Positions 19,101-30,043 of a stretch of 64,000 nucleotides of DNA are shown here, in pieces. Location of the stretch: contig JADJFA010000004.1 of the NCBI GenBank assembly GCA_016708875.1, positions 186,001-250,000 on the forward strand. Direction: 5' to 3'. The position numbers were made by a program, and so were the translations under genes. The notes beneath the pieces were generated by a model, which was given only the letters and a program-made list of their open reading frames with translations, was not told the DNA's origin and searched no databases. This DNA is from Lewinellaceae bacterium. GTDB lineage: Bacteria; Bacteroidota; Bacteroidia; Chitinophagales; Saprospiraceae. The stretch's first letter is position 1. Every line of letters starts with the position of its first letter.

Positions 19101-19544
19101 CAAGCCCATACATACCCAGTCTTTGCCGCCGTTGATGGTTTTAAAAATTCCAATGCCAAAATTTTGCGAATTCCGGGGGTTTCCCTCGCCTGTCCCGACC
19201 CATATTTCGTCTGGATTGCGTGGGTTGATGGCAATGCTCCCGACACCCTGAGTAGGCGCTTTGTCAAATATCGGCTCCCAGGCCGTGCCGCCGCTTTTGC
19301 TTCGCCAAACGCCCCCAGAAGCAGCGCCCGCGTAAATGACTTCCGGATGATTGGGATCCACCGCGATGGAGGTGATTCGCCCGGACATGGCACCCGGGCC
19401 AATGTTGCGGACTTTCATGGTTTTTAGCGCCTCCGACGTGAAGGCTGGGCGGTTTTGCCCAATACAAGTACCCAGTATCAAGTTAAAAGTGAAAAGGATT
19501 AAGATGGCCTTTATGGCCCAAGGGAGGTGTGTGTTTTTTAACAT
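16144..19544 (-). CDS. Sortilin/VPS10-like beta-propeller protein with BNR repeats (one frameshift)
   Basis: Joined, this is about 1,133 residues. It has a signal peptide (ILILFTFNLILGTCIGQ) and repeated propeller blades with Asp-box-like motifs (STDGGKKWQKM, SEDGGKTFSTW, LDGGKTWRYA, TDHGKTWTNF). A C-terminal helical region covers roughly the last 150 residues. The frame breaks at 18458-18462, where one T is missing from a T5 run (coding strand); restoring it gives HPDHHAFLDKPDNPNYIING. Between the propeller and the C-terminal region is a Lys/Ala/Glu-rich linker encoded by degenerate copies of one palindromic element. The family is widespread in Bacteroidota as putative exported glycosidases or binding proteins. 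I see no catalytic residues that fix an activity. Confidence 0.85.
16900..17064. repeat. Four degenerate copies of a palindromic element coding a Lys-rich linker
   Basis: Copies at about 16900-16935, 16942-16970, 16988-17025 and 17031-17064 share the pattern ACCCGCC-N12-GGCGGAGGCGGGT or parts of it. They encode PASAKATAGK, LASAEGS, PTSAEAKAGK and PASDKATVGK in one frame. A relative of the element lies outside genes at 60991-61019. Confidence 0.75.
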
Positions 19545-19646
19545 CGATTAATATTTTGTTGCGCAAAACTGCGAAAAGCGGCGGTGGCAATTGCCTTTCT
19601 GCAGGATTTTCGATGAAATGATGACTTTTTAAAACCCTTTGTTCAT

Positions 19647-19681
19647 AAAAAAACGCTGAGTAGCATGAGCCACCCAGCGTT
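19647..19681 (-). terminator. Intrinsic terminator of the DUF1501 gene
   Basis: On the minus strand AACGCTGGGTGGC-TCAT-GCTACTCAGCGTT is followed by TTTTT, about 27 bases after the stop at 19708. Confidence 0.9.
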
Positions 19682-19707
19682 CCTTTGTTCACAGTATCCG
19701 ATTAGTA

Positions 19708-21369
19708 CTAACGAATCACATTGAGTTTTGCCACGAAAGCACGGCCTGTCAGTTTGTTTTCCAAACGGACAAAATACATGGCCGGAGGCAAAGACGATAC
19801 GTCGAGGTAGAATACATTGGCATCCTGTTCTACCCGAACATTGGTGGCCGACACGAGTGAACCACCCAGACTGTGCAGGGTAAGCCGAGCTTCAAAAGAC
19901 GATCCCGTATTACTGAAGCCTATTTCCGCCTGAATGCTGGCAGGGTTAGGGAAGATTGTCAATGGTTTCTCTGTCAAATACTGGTCGTTAGTGCCTACGG
20001 TTATAGGCAAATAGCAATCAGGGCTGACAATAGCCGCCGAATCTACCAGCGCCATTTTGGAGTAACCTTCAAACATGGTCTCCGTAAGTACGTCCTCGCT
20101 TGCGCCGAGCCAGTCTTGCAAGAGCGTAGTAAACACCTGGCGGTAGTCAAACTGGGCGCCTTGCAACTGATTGTCATTCGTAAGGTTGGAGAGATTCACA
20201 TTGGTGCCACGCACACCTGCTGCGATGTTTTTACCAATAATAAGCATGGGCGCGAGGGTTCCGTGGTCGGAGCCGTCTGAGCCATTTTCTCTTGCACAAC
20301 GGCCAAATTCAGAAAAAGTGCAAGCGGTTACCTGTTCTGCTAAGCCCAGGCCTTCAAGGTCGTCCATGAAATTCTTAACGGATTCTGCGAGGTCAAGCAG
20401 CAGGTCGGCGTGATCGCCCACGGTGGGATTTCCACCATTTACTTGTGCATTGTGTGTATCAAAACCGCCCAATTGGCAGAGGTAAATTTTGGTTTTGCAA
20501 CCACCCTTTATAAGCCGTGCAATCGTTTGTAATTGTGGGGCAAGACGGCTGCCATTCGTGGAGGGGTAGCTTGTCAAGTAATTTGAACCCGCATTGAACA
20601 CTTGCGAAATGCGCTGCGCATATAGGCTGGTGCTTTGCTCTACACCCATGATAAATTCTAATTCCTCTCCATGGTCTGAATCAGGCACATTCGCAATGGG
20701 CGCTCCACCAATGGTCTGTACGAGTGAGTAAAAACCTGCCGCATCCTGACCACTCAGGTTGATTACGTTTTGGTGCTCTGTTTCTGTATGGAAACCGAGC
20801 GAGGTAGTTGGGTCCTCAATTTGGATTCCGAGCGGATCGGGCATGGAGGACGTTGGCACGCCTACTACATCAGGGTAGAACGCCTGCAGCGCGCGGCCGA
20901 TCCAGCCTGATTTGATGTTGTTGTTGGCAATGGTACCATCTCCACCAGAAAGCCATAAGTCAGTGCCTTTGAAGTGGCTCTGGTTCATGCTTTCGTAACC
21001 CACGCCTTGCACGACGGTTGCCCAGCCTTTTTCATACAACTCTTTGACTTTCAATAAGGAAGGATGGATGCCGACTTGATCATCGTTTGACAAAGTACCG
21101 TCCAAATTGATGACGGAATCCTCCGGAATACCAATGGAAGGCCTCAAATTGGCGTAGGTGTCGTATTGATTGATGGGTATGATGGTATTGAGGCCGTCGT
21201 TGCCGCCTTTGAGCTGGATCAAAACGAGCACCCGATCTTCCACACCCTCGCAGCTGCTCAGTAGCCGAGCCATTTGGCTGTTGGCAAATGGCCGCAAAGC
21301 GTGGCCGTTCACCACGAACGGCGTTACCGTCGCGGCAGGGAATATTTTGAGAAAGTTTCTACGTTTCAT
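19708..21369 (-). CDS. DUF1501 secreted protein with type A T9SS sorting tail
   Basis: The 553-residue protein begins MKRRNFLKIFPAATVTPFVV, a twin-Arg-like leader. The DUF1501 body follows (LIQLKGGNDGLNTIIP, QSHFKGTDLW, QLGGFDTHNAQ, TFSEFGRCARENGSDGSDHG). These proteins resemble the sulfatase/alkaline phosphatase fold, and the His/Asp pattern in GSDGSDHG fits that. The last 80 residues form a type A sorting domain (LTIFPNPAS...GSLVSA...PPAMYFVRLEN). DUF1501 and DUF1800 genes are usual partners and are adjacent here. The biochemical role of the pair is unknown. Confidence 0.9.
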   Translation of the reverse strand: MKRRNFLKIFPAATVTPFVVNGHALRPFANSQMARLLSSCEGVEDRVLVLIQLKGGNDGLNTIIPINQYDTYANLRPSIGIPEDSVINLDGTLSNDDQVGIHPSLLKVKELYEKGWATVVQGVGYESMNQSHFKGTDLWLSGGDGTIANNNIKSGWIGRALQAFYPDVVGVPTSSMPDPLGIQIEDPTTSLGFHTETEHQNVINLSGQDAAGFYSLVQTIGGAPIANVPDSDHGEELEFIMGVEQSTSLYAQRISQVFNAGSNYLTSYPSTNGSRLAPQLQTIARLIKGGCKTKIYLCQLGGFDTHNAQVNGGNPTVGDHADLLLDLAESVKNFMDDLEGLGLAEQVTACTFSEFGRCARENGSDGSDHGTLAPMLIIGKNIAAGVRGTNVNLSNLTNDNQLQGAQFDYRQVFTTLLQDWLGASEDVLTETMFEGYSKMALVDSAAIVSPDCYLPITVGTNDQYLTEKPLTIFPNPASIQAEIGFSNTGSSFEARLTLHSLGGSLVSATNVRVEQDANVFYLDVSSLPPAMYFVRLENKLTGRAFVAKLNVIR

Positions 21370-21387
21370 AATTTTTGTTGATTTGTG

Positions 21388-21504
21388 GATATGGGGATTT
21401 GGGGATTTGTTCGACCCAAGCTTGGTATTCTATTGTCCCAAACAGAAGGCAATAATGCCAAGCTTGGGTCTCTCAAATAACCAAATCCCCAAATAACCGA
21501 ATCC
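21388..21504. repeat. Long inverted repeat with CCAAGCTTGG-containing arms
   Basis: A perfect 13-nt core, GACCCAAGCTTGG at 21413-21425 with its complement at 21458-21470, is flanked by imperfect arms of GGGGATTTGG units (21388-21410) and CAAATCCCC units (21474-21504). It fills the gap between the two DUF genes and ends one base before the DUF1800 stop codon. The hairpin at 46032 uses the same words. Confidence 0.82.
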
Positions 21505-23172
21505 TCAGAATGTTTGATATTCAGGTGAATACAAAATGGCCTTGATGAGCCTTTCCAACGCAAGGGTAACTTCCGTTGCATCATTGGTATTCAGGTAGTT
21601 CTGCCATTCATAGGTCCAGTCGGCAGGCGGCAAATTGTCAAGGAAAACCTGAATATGGAAATAATTGAAACGGTCAGTATCCACTTCTTCTGGCAATAAG
21701 TACTTGAGCAGGTCCTCCACCAAAACTTGAGAATCCAGGGCATTTGAAATTGCGCCGCTGTTTTTAACCCAAGGCGCAATATCGAGCTTGGTGCCAAGTG
21801 GGTTATTTGCTTGATTCCCCCCACCAATGGTCAGTTTGCCGCTCAAAAACATTTCAGGCATTTTGTAGCGGGTAATTATGGTGGTAGAATTAAACCACTG
21901 GCGACTAAAATCTGGTTCTGTGTAATAGGCCGGATACCCTGCCACATCCGAAGCGAAAAAGAGCGGGAGGTTGGCTGTTCCAAAGGCACGTTGGAGCATC
22001 CCGAGTTCAAAAACTTGACGGTAGCCGGCTGTATTTGTAATCGGGTCAGGCAAGGGCATCCCGAAAAACGACATGGTTTGGTAATTGATCTCTAGTGGCG
22101 ACTTAAGCATGCCACCTATAATTTCATCCACGTTGTCTGAATCGTCCGCATCGAAGAAATGTTGGCTTTGAAGCAATTGTTGCAGGACAGGCTTTACCTC
22201 AAAGTTGTTGGCAATGAGGGTATTAGCGAGCGGTACAATAATATCTGTCTCAATCTCTGTGGTAATATTCCGGCTCACAAAATAGCGGTACAAGCGCCGA
22301 CAAAGGTTTTTGGCAGTTTCGGGTTGTGCAAAAATCATGTCCACAAAAGCCTGCAATTCCACCCACATGCCGGCGGCGTTGGTCGCACCTGTGATTACCG
22401 TGTTGTTGAATTTTGAGGAGAACGTTTTGTTCCCTTGAGAGTGTTGACCAAAAACAGCGTCCCCACGAGGGATTCCTGTTTCAGCGTCTACCACATCGCG
22501 GTTGAAACGCGTGCGGAAACCAGTGAGCACTTTGGCGGCTTCTACAATATCGTCTTCCGTATAGTTTGTGTAATCGCCTGGGCCTATTTGTGGGCCTTTC
22601 CCGATGGTAAAGAGTTCAAAAAACTCGCGGGCGAAATTTTCATTGGGGTTAAGCGCGGTGTTTTGCGTATTGTTCAAGTACAACAACATGCTGTTGTCTG
22701 TGACGATTTTGTAGGCCAGTTTCTTGAAATTGCCCAAGGCGCCCCAACGCAGGAGTTGCAGGTAATCAAAGAAACTGGAGTTCCTTCCGGTATTAGCAGT
22801 TGTTTGCATATACTGGTGAAAAAAGAACTGCATTTTGTGCCCAATGCCGGTATCACGCAAGGCTTCATTGCACCACCAAACCATGTTCCAACGTCGAAGC
22901 ACAAAATCATCTATAGGCAAATCATCCTGTGGAGTGCCCGGCAAGGGCAGCAACCAAGTAACCACAGGCGAACCTTGCACAGCGAGGTCTTTGTAAATCG
23001 GTTGGCTTTGCTGGAGTGGGTTCAGCTGGAGAATCGAATTAAGCGATTGAGCAGCAGTTTGCGCCGCCATTTGATCCACTTTGGGCTTCGAGTAATTGAA
23101 ACTCGTGCGCCGAAGCAGGTGTGCGGCCCGTCGGTGGCCCAGCGAACCTGTCAAAGGAGAGAGTGATGCCAT
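21505..23172 (-). CDS. DUF1800 protein
   Basis: The 555 residues match the DUF1800 family: an N-terminal HLLRRTSFNYSK segment, WWNEALR-type region (VWWCNEALRDTGIGHKMQFF), NENFAREFFELFTIGKG, ARVLTGF-like AAKVLTGFRT, and CRRLYRYFVSRN. The frame is open up to 23349, but conserved sequence starts at MASLSPLTGSLGHRRAAHLL, so the Met at 23172 is chosen. No cleavable signal peptide is evident from that start. It precedes the DUF1501 gene on the same strand across the 21388-21504 hairpin. Confidence 0.88.
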   Translation of the reverse strand: MASLSPLTGSLGHRRAAHLLRRTSFNYSKPKVDQMAAQTAAQSLNSILQLNPLQQSQPIYKDLAVQGSPVVTWLLPLPGTPQDDLPIDDFVLRRWNMVWWCNEALRDTGIGHKMQFFFHQYMQTTANTGRNSSFFDYLQLLRWGALGNFKKLAYKIVTDNSMLLYLNNTQNTALNPNENFAREFFELFTIGKGPQIGPGDYTNYTEDDIVEAAKVLTGFRTRFNRDVVDAETGIPRGDAVFGQHSQGNKTFSSKFNNTVITGATNAAGMWVELQAFVDMIFAQPETAKNLCRRLYRYFVSRNITTEIETDIIVPLANTLIANNFEVKPVLQQLLQSQHFFDADDSDNVDEIIGGMLKSPLEINYQTMSFFGMPLPDPITNTAGYRQVFELGMLQRAFGTANLPLFFASDVAGYPAYYTEPDFSRQWFNSTTIITRYKMPEMFLSGKLTIGGGNQANNPLGTKLDIAPWVKNSGAISNALDSQVLVEDLLKYLLPEEVDTDRFNYFHIQVFLDNLPPADWTYEWQNYLNTNDATEVTLALERLIKAILYSPEYQTF

Positions 23173-23376
23173 AGTTCGGGAAGGATATTTAAATAAATGA
23201 AATAGCGTTTTTCGTAGAGGTCGGCTTTTGACCCAGGGGTTGCATATAGGTTTAACGAAGCGTTTGATTATTTTCAAGCTTGTTGTGTTTTTGCCCAAAA
23301 TGACAATTGCGGCCTGCAGAGTTTCCTCCACAGGCCGCAATTGGTGCAAATGATCAATACAAAACCCAAGATAAAA

Positions 23377-23448
23377 TAAACCGCAGAGGCACAGAGACGC
23401 AGCGTATTTATTTTCAAAAACGCTGCGTCTCTGTGCCTCTGCGGTTTA
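23377..23448. repeat. Perfect 28-bp inverted repeat of CAGAGRC units
   Basis: The arms 23377-23404 and 23421-23448 are exact complements around a 16-nt loop and read ACCGCAGAGGCACAGAGACG-like. It lies between the start of DUF1800 and the end of the upstream FG-GAP gene, just past that gene's restored stop (23454). Confidence 0.95.
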
Positions 23449-23453
23449 AAATA

Positions 23454-26400
23454 TTATCTAATCACGGTCAAATCCCCCACCTTTTTCAATACCGAACCGT
23501 TCACCAATTCCAATTCGATTTGCCATAGGTATACGCCCGGGTTTACCAACTTTCCGCGATAGCGACCATCCCAAGCAAGTGAGGCATCCCCCGGCAAGGC
23601 ATTTTGGTTTCGTGCAGCAATTCGCCCCATCGGTCGAACACCCGGAAAGGTTCACCTTAAGCACTGCAGGATTGAAACCCAATACAAGGTTGGCATTTTC
23701 TCCCGAACCGCCCATGGCATTTGGAATGTATACGCCTATGATTTGTTCGATCATCAACAGCATTTCATCCGTGGCTGTACAACCGTTTATGTCTTTGATA
23801 GTGAGCACATAACGAGTGGTTTCCAAGGGCGTTTGCACAATTGGGTTCGGACAAGTAAGACAGCTGAGATAAGAGGTGTCGCTCCATTCCCATTCCACAG
23901 GCGTCAGTCCTGCTAAATCTATTTCGAGCGGAAGCGAAATGCCGAGCTGAATGGTGGTATCGGCAGGCAGGTTCACTGAAATTTGTGGCGGCTCCAACAC
24001 TGTAGAGGCAAGGGTATCCTGGCATTCAAACACGTCCTGACTCACAATGGTGTAGCTTCCAGCATGGAGATTAGGGTAATCGAGGATTTGTGTGAAAGGC
24101 CCATTTTCGAATTGGAATAAGAGGGAAGGGTCGTTTGTTGTAATTCGGATGGCTCCAGTGGATTCATCGTAACATTTGGCCGAGTCAATTTCCGTCGCGA
24201 AGAAAGTTTGGGGATGCTGATCAATGGTAATCGCTTCCGTTTCAGTGCAATCGTTCCCATCCGTCACGGTCAGGGAGTAGTTGCCCGCCGGTACATTGTT
24301 AATCTCCGGGCCTTGGTTGCCCGTAAAATCCCAGGCATACATGAGTGGTTCTACTCCATTTGTTATGTTAGCCGTAAGCGAGGCATTTGATTCTCCAAAA
24401 CAAGCGATGGTCCCGTCAATTTCCAATTGTATTTGAGGGTAAACCAAAAGCCCCACAACATGGGTAGAATCACAACCATTGGCTGCTTTAAACTTCCCAA
24501 TGTATTCTCCACTGGTCGTTTGTGGCGTTCCAAAGATATTCGACGATTCCCCAAAACAAATCACACGGGACTCTATCAAGTAAAAGGTGTCAAGGGGAGC
24601 CACCCGGACCAGCACGGTGGAATCGCAACCCGTAATTGCGCTCAGGTTGAACGTCATTTCCTCCTCAGGCGCGAGGTCTACATTATTGATAGTCAACGTC
24701 GAACCAAGACATACCGCGGTATCAACTGTAATATTGAAAGTTCCAACTCCCGTACCCTGTACCCGCACCAGCACCGTAGAATCGCAGCCGTGAATGGTTT
24801 GAAGCGAGAAAAGTCGAGCACTGTCAGGCTCAATGGACTGCCCATTCCACACAACTGCGCTGCCATAACAAATGATGGTGTCAACGGCATAATCGTAAGT
24901 CTGGTGTAGGAAAACCAATGCCGTATCACGGGCTGAACAGCCGTAGGAATAGCCCGCATGAATAGATACCAAAGTCGGCGTCAGCGGGCTCAGGGTAACT
25001 GTTGAACAAGTATCACAACTCAGCGGCGTACTTGCAACCCAGGTATAAAAATCAAACCCTGAGACGGCAAGTGTTGCAGAATCGCCTGGACAAACGCCGA
25101 TGTCTTGCCCAAGATCAACGCTAGTACTTGTGTCCAGATCTACAATTATGCTATCTGTCTGAGTAATGGAGCAAACATCTGTGGCGGTTACGGCGTAGAT
25201 TCCCGGGCCTTGCGCTGTAAATGTGGTGTCGGTAGAATTGTCAGACCAAACCCAAGCAATAAGGTCATTCCCGCTTGCATTGAATTGCATAATGCTCAGG
25301 TCGCATATTGCAGTATCCTGCCCAAGGGACACGGTTGCAGGCTGGTAGGAAAAGTAAAATCCTGCGATGTTGTTGTCAAAATCACATTCTACGATGCTTG
25401 TTACCGGAAAGTCGGTGCTCAAATTAAAGGGGGGAAGCGTAGAATGGTCGTCGTTCAGCACAATAAAAACTGAATCATTGGTTGTGCGCGGTATGCGAAA
25501 ACTGAGCGTGTCACAGACGCCAATTGCAATATCTGACGAGGTAGCAACAATGCCGATCCACTGCGCAGCCGTGGTTTGCGGGTTTCCAATATAGGCCGAA
25601 ATGGGGGTGTTTTGCGGAAAAAGGTTGTCGCCCTCGTTGCAAATTTCAATGGTCAGCAACATAGAATCCGGCTCACAAAGCGGCTGACCTACTACAGTGA
25701 TACCCGCATCCGGCGTTGGGAAAGTTGGATAAGAATACTGATTCATGAACGTATTCAAATGCAGTTTGTCCGCAACTATATGCTGCATTTGCTGAAATTG
25801 GGGTACGCTCAAATCGTCGTTTATATTGGTATTGAAATAGGCGTGTTGGTTCCAGACTGGTCGGGAACTGATGTTAGGTGTTCCCAAAATTTCGTAAGCG
25901 AACACCGTGCCGTCGAAAGAGCTTCCATTTGTGCCACATTCAATCAAAATTTCGGTTCTCCCATCTCCATCCACATCAAGCACGAGCGGGTTTTCGACGT
26001 GTGTGAAACTACGACAGTCATCCTCCCAATTTACATTGCCCGTGGCGCCGTCAAGTATTTGTAATTTTTCCTCGCTGCGATATACAATATCAAAGGAGCC
26101 GTTTCCGCAAAAATCAAAAACACTCGTACCGGTAATAGAGGACGGGTCGTTGATGGGTATTGTCCATAAGGTTGTAAAATCGTTCCGAAGCGCGTACAAC
26201 CATGGGTGACCCACAAAACTGAGGTCAGGAAGGCTGTCTCCATCCAAGTCGGCCACATTTATACGAGATGCTCCTCGCTCCAATTGTTGAGCAATTGAAA
26301 TTCGCGTAAAATGCTATTGGTCTGAATATCCCAAACATAAACAGTGTTCAGTCCGTTTTTTTGACCTTGCACGATTGCATCCAGATTGCCGTCGCCATCA

Positions 26401-27326
26401 AAATCGGCTACACTGGTGAATCCGTCAGAGTATCCAAAAGGGGCAAATGCTACCGGCAAGACCAACCCGGTTACCAAATTCACGGAAAGTACCTGATTGC
26501 CTGCCACAATTTCGAGGCCCTGACAACCAAAACAAGCATTTGTTGGCAGCACATCTGCTGGCACCGTGGAGGCAAATGAATATCCCGCAGCTACACGAGC
26601 CGGATGTTCCCCGTCAGAAAGGAAGTTGGTGCCAGATGCCAAAAGCGCCCCGGTTTGTCCATTAAATACTTGATTGCCAACGTTTACTTCAGGCCAGCCA
26701 TCCTGGTCAAAATCTGCAATGTTTGGAATGGAAAACTGGAACCGCTGACCATATCCCACCTGTCCGGGACTGATGTATTTGAGCGCACCGGTATGTTCAT
26801 AGCAGTACAACCGTTGATTAAAACCCACAATTACGATTTCGCCAAAACCGTCATTGTCAAGGTCGCCGATGGCGGGGGCAGTCCCTCCCGGCCATAAGGT
26901 AGTCGGTTCAACCACGTGTATTTTGATTTGTCCCGTGACGCCATCAAGGATGTACAAATCAGATTGCTCAATCCGGGTAGTCACCACCTCTGGAATGCCG
27001 TCCCCGTCCATATCCCCAGCTACAATGGGCGAAAAAGTGCCCGTTTCTGCATTGGACATCCATTTTGTGGCCAAAGAAACCGGGCCACAGGGGGGCAAGT
27101 AAGCGCAATCCGGGATACAAGGCTTGTAGTAAAAACTGTCGCAACCGCCTGTGCAGGTACAGTCTGTATCAAAACAATCAATCAGACCGTCCCCATCGTC
27201 GTCGAGGCCGTTATTGCAATCCTCCAAAGTTTGGCTAAAAAGGATGGCTGGGAGCAAAAAGAAAAGACTTAGGAAACAGGTTTTGAGGTTTGTCGGAAAG
27301 TGCAAAGTGTATGTTTTCAATGTCAT
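23454..27326 (-). CDS. Large secreted FG-GAP protein with type B (gliding-motility) C-terminal domain (three frameshifts)
   Basis: Joined, this is about 1,290 residues. It has a signal peptide (CFLSLFFLLPAILFSQ), then FG-GAP/VCBS-like Ca-binding propeller repeats (DMDGDGIPEVVTT, DLDNDGFGEIVIV, DFDQDGWPEVNVG, DFDGDGNLDAIVQ, DLDGDSLPDLSFV). Ig/SprB-like modules follow, ending in the type B domain (PFRVFDRWGELLHETK...WDGRYRGKLVNPGVYLWQIE). Shifts lie at 26292-26297, 23649-23651 and 23602-23605, each one base short in a short homopolymer. With the last two repaired the stop moves from 23458 to 23454. The type B domain marks export by the type IX system and attachment or release at the surface. 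The start at 27326 is chosen over 27368 because it gives a normal signal peptide. Confidence 0.85.
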
Positions 27327-27481
27327 TAGAAACTTGGTTTTGTCGGACGCAAAACGGTGGTTTCCCAACTTTCTTCCGCCCGATAAAGCGTTTAACAGTG
27401 CGTTATGTAAACCTCAGAAATCTGGACGGGCTGGTTTTCCTGGACTTGGGATTAAAATCAGAAGGCAAAGATGGGGAAAGG

Positions 27482-27578
27482 GTTTGAATTGTTTGAGGAG
27501 TTTGACGGGTTTGACGGGTTTGAATCGTTTGAGTTGCCGCACGATTCAAACTATTCAAACTCCTCAAACAATTCAAAC
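27482..27578. repeat. Long inverted repeat built of 9-nt GTTTGANNN units
   Basis: The left arm holds six head-to-tail GTTTGANNN units (27482-27535). The right arm holds four complementary units (27543-27578). The outer two units pair exactly, and the left arm carries extra GTTTGACGG copies. It begins four bases past the cystathionine beta-synthase stop. Confidence 0.92.
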
Positions 27579-27582
27579 AACA

Positions 27583-28941
27583 TCAAATAGCCTGAATCAA
27601 GTCATATTGCGTCACCACATGCATCACTCCAGTGCGATCCGTGACAATGACGGCAGGGATTTCCTTCGAGATGTAACGGTTGAGTTGACTGATGGGCAAA
27701 TCGTATTTCACCACCGGAAATGCACTGCCCATCACCTGGCGCAGCGGTTTTTCAGAATTATTCAATGGGTTTTCCAGCAAGAAATGTAAAACTTGTGTCT
27801 CGGTGACGGACCCAACAATTTTCTCACCATCCAGCACTGGCAGCTGGCTTATGTCGTGCGATTTCATCAGGTCAAACGCCGAGCGCACAGAATCGCCTAC
27901 TTGTGCCCCAAAGAAACGGCGGTCTTTTTTTCTTGAAATCAAGTCGCTGATTTTCAACTCGTCTTCCAGGAATCCACGCTCGCGCATCCAGTCATCGTTG
28001 TAAATTTTTCCAACGTAACGGCTGCCGTGATCATGGAAAATAATGACTACTACATCGTCTTTTGTGAGTTTGTCGCGCAATTGCCATAGTGCTCCCATAG
28101 CGCTCCCGGCAGAGTAGCCGAGCAAAATCCCTTCCTCTTTGGCCAGGCGCCGTGTCCAGAGCGCAGCGTCTTTATCGGTTACTTTTTCAAACAAATTGAT
28201 GAGGCTAAAGTCCACATTCGCTGGCAAAATATCCTCTCCAATGCCTTCCGTGACGTAGGGATAAATTTCCTTTGGATCAAAAATGCCCGTTTCGTGATAT
28301 TTTTTGAACACCGAACCATACACGTCCGCGCCCCAAATCTGAATATCCGGGTTTTGCTCTTTCAAATATTTTGCTACTCCACTCACAGTACCACCCGTGC
28401 CAACCCCGACCACAAGGTGTGTGATTTTACCGTCGGTTTGTTCCCATATTTCTGGGCCGGTGCTTTCGTAGTGCGCCTGGCGATTGGAGAGGTTGTCATA
28501 TTGGTTGCACCAGAAAGAATTGGGGATTTCTGTACTGAGCCTTTTGGCTACGGCATAATAGGATCGTGGATCGTCCGGCTCGACATTGGTGGGGCACACA
28601 ATCACCTCGGCCCCTAATGCTCTGAGCATATCTGCCTTTTCCTTGCTTTGCTTGTCGGTAGTTGCAAAAATGCAGCGATATCCACGGACGCAGCCCACGA
28701 GTGCAAGACCCATGCCTGTATTGCCTGATGTGCATTCGATGATCGTGCCTCCGGGTTTGATATCTCCACGCGCCTCTGCATCGTCAATCATCTTTACGGC
28801 CATGCGGTCCTTGATGCTGTGGCCAGGATTGAATGTTTCCACCTTTGCCAATATCAAACCAGGTATGTCGGCAGCTACGCTGTTGAGTTTCACTAGCGGT
28901 GTATTGCCGATGGTTTCGAGGATGTTTTTGCTGTAATTCAT
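27583..28941 (-). CDS. Cystathionine beta-synthase
   Basis: The 452-residue protein is an intact fold-type II PLP enzyme plus two C-terminal CBS domains. The PLP Lys is Lys44 in HSIKDR, the phosphate loop is SGNTGMG (72-78) and GVGTGGT lies near 185. CBS motifs run from about 335 to 452. It condenses serine with homocysteine to cystathionine; a cysteine-synthase activity is possible for this family. The extension of about 100 residues past the catalytic core separates it from plain CysK. It has no operon partner: hairpins or short gaps separate it from both neighbours. Confidence 0.93.
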   Translation of the reverse strand: MNYSKNILETIGNTPLVKLNSVAADIPGLILAKVETFNPGHSIKDRMAVKMIDDAEARGDIKPGGTIIECTSGNTGMGLALVGCVRGYRCIFATTDKQSKEKADMLRALGAEVIVCPTNVEPDDPRSYYAVAKRLSTEIPNSFWCNQYDNLSNRQAHYESTGPEIWEQTDGKITHLVVGVGTGGTVSGVAKYLKEQNPDIQIWGADVYGSVFKKYHETGIFDPKEIYPYVTEGIGEDILPANVDFSLINLFEKVTDKDAALWTRRLAKEEGILLGYSAGSAMGALWQLRDKLTKDDVVVIIFHDHGSRYVGKIYNDDWMRERGFLEDELKISDLISRKKDRRFFGAQVGDSVRSAFDLMKSHDISQLPVLDGEKIVGSVTETQVLHFLLENPLNNSEKPLRQVMGSAFPVVKYDLPISQLNRYISKEIPAVIVTDRTGVMHVVTQYDLIQAI

Positions 28942-29020
28942 TGAAAATAGATAGTATTTGCCCGAACGCGTTCTGCTTTAATTTTTTATTCGGAACAGGT
29001 TTAATGGGACAACGCAATAG

Positions 29021-30033
29021 TCATTGATAATATCCCCATACTCCCATAAACCAACTCCGGACATTTTCTGAAGCAAGAAACTCATGTGGAAAACCCATTT
29101 GAATTTCACTGGCGACATCCAATTCGCGGATCATTTTTTCTGGAAGGACAAAATCGAGGCAGCCAAGTGAATTTTCAAGCTGCGCTGCCGTACGAGCACC
29201 CACAAGTGGTATGCAGTTGATCTCAGCATCGCGCTGCCGTGCCCAGTTCAGTGCAACTTGAGCGGGTGCAACGCCCAATTTTTCAGCTACTTTTACCACC
29301 TTGGCAGCAATCTTGTTGGCACGATCACTCCGCCGAATGCTGTGCGCTACCACCCTACCCTCCTCACCCCGTAAGTATTTCCCGGTCAATGCACCGCCCG
29401 CCATCGCTCCCCATGGCGTTACGGCCATTCCAAAGGCTTTTGCCATGGGTAACAATTCGCGCTCCGGGGTACGCTGTAAAAGGGAATACTCCACCTGAAG
29501 CCCTGCAAAAGCAGTCCAGCCACGCAATTCAGCCATCGTATTAGCCTGGCTAACTACCCAGGCAGGCGTATCAGAAACGCCTATATAATGCACTTTTCCA
29601 CTCCGAATAAGATCGTCTAGTCCACGCAGCACCTCATCTGTTGGCGTGAGCTGATCCCAGGCATGGACCCAAAACAGGTCAATAAATTCCGTGTCAAGGC
29701 GGCGAAGGCTATCCTCTACAGAACGCATCATGTTTTTCCGATGACTGCCAGCAAAGTTTGGGTCGCCCGTTTGGTCGCGGAAGGTGTATTTAGTTGCAAC
29801 GACAAAATGGTGGCGCTCACTTTTACAAATTCGCCAAGCCATCGCTCGCTGGTCCCTTCTGTATAACGATTGGCAGTGTCCACAAAATTGCCGCCGCGCT
29901 TTGCATAGGTGTCAAATATTTTTTGACTTTCGGCCTTATCAGCGCCCCAGCCCCACTCGGTGCCAAAGGTCATGGTACCGAGGCTGAGTTCAGAAACGCG
30001 GAGGCCGGAGCGGCCTAATAGTTTGAATTTCAT
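29021..30033 (-). CDS. Aldo/keto reductase (one frameshift)
   Basis: Joined, this is about 338 residues with the TIM-barrel AKR pattern: LGTMTFG, NFVDTANRYTEGTSE (catalytic Asp and Tyr), VATKYTF (catalytic Lys), DLFWVHAWD (catalytic His) and the NADPH-binding IPLVGARTAAQLENSLG. The frame breaks at 29821-29824, where one A is missing from an A4 run on the coding strand. Restoring it gives GEFVKSERHHFVVATKY. Open pieces are 29728-30033 and 29021-29842. The substrate is unknown. Confidence 0.92.
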
Positions 30034-30043
30034 GGATGTTGGA

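Noticed and set aside
23579..25649. Several plus-strand frames opposite the FG-GAP gene
   Set aside because: They are shadows; the minus strand encodes recognisable repeats and a type B sorting domain once frameshifts are repaired.
27482..27578. CRISPR array from repeated GTTTGANNN units
   Set aside because: Units are contiguous 9-mers with no spacers, and the second half is the reverse complement; it is a hairpin.
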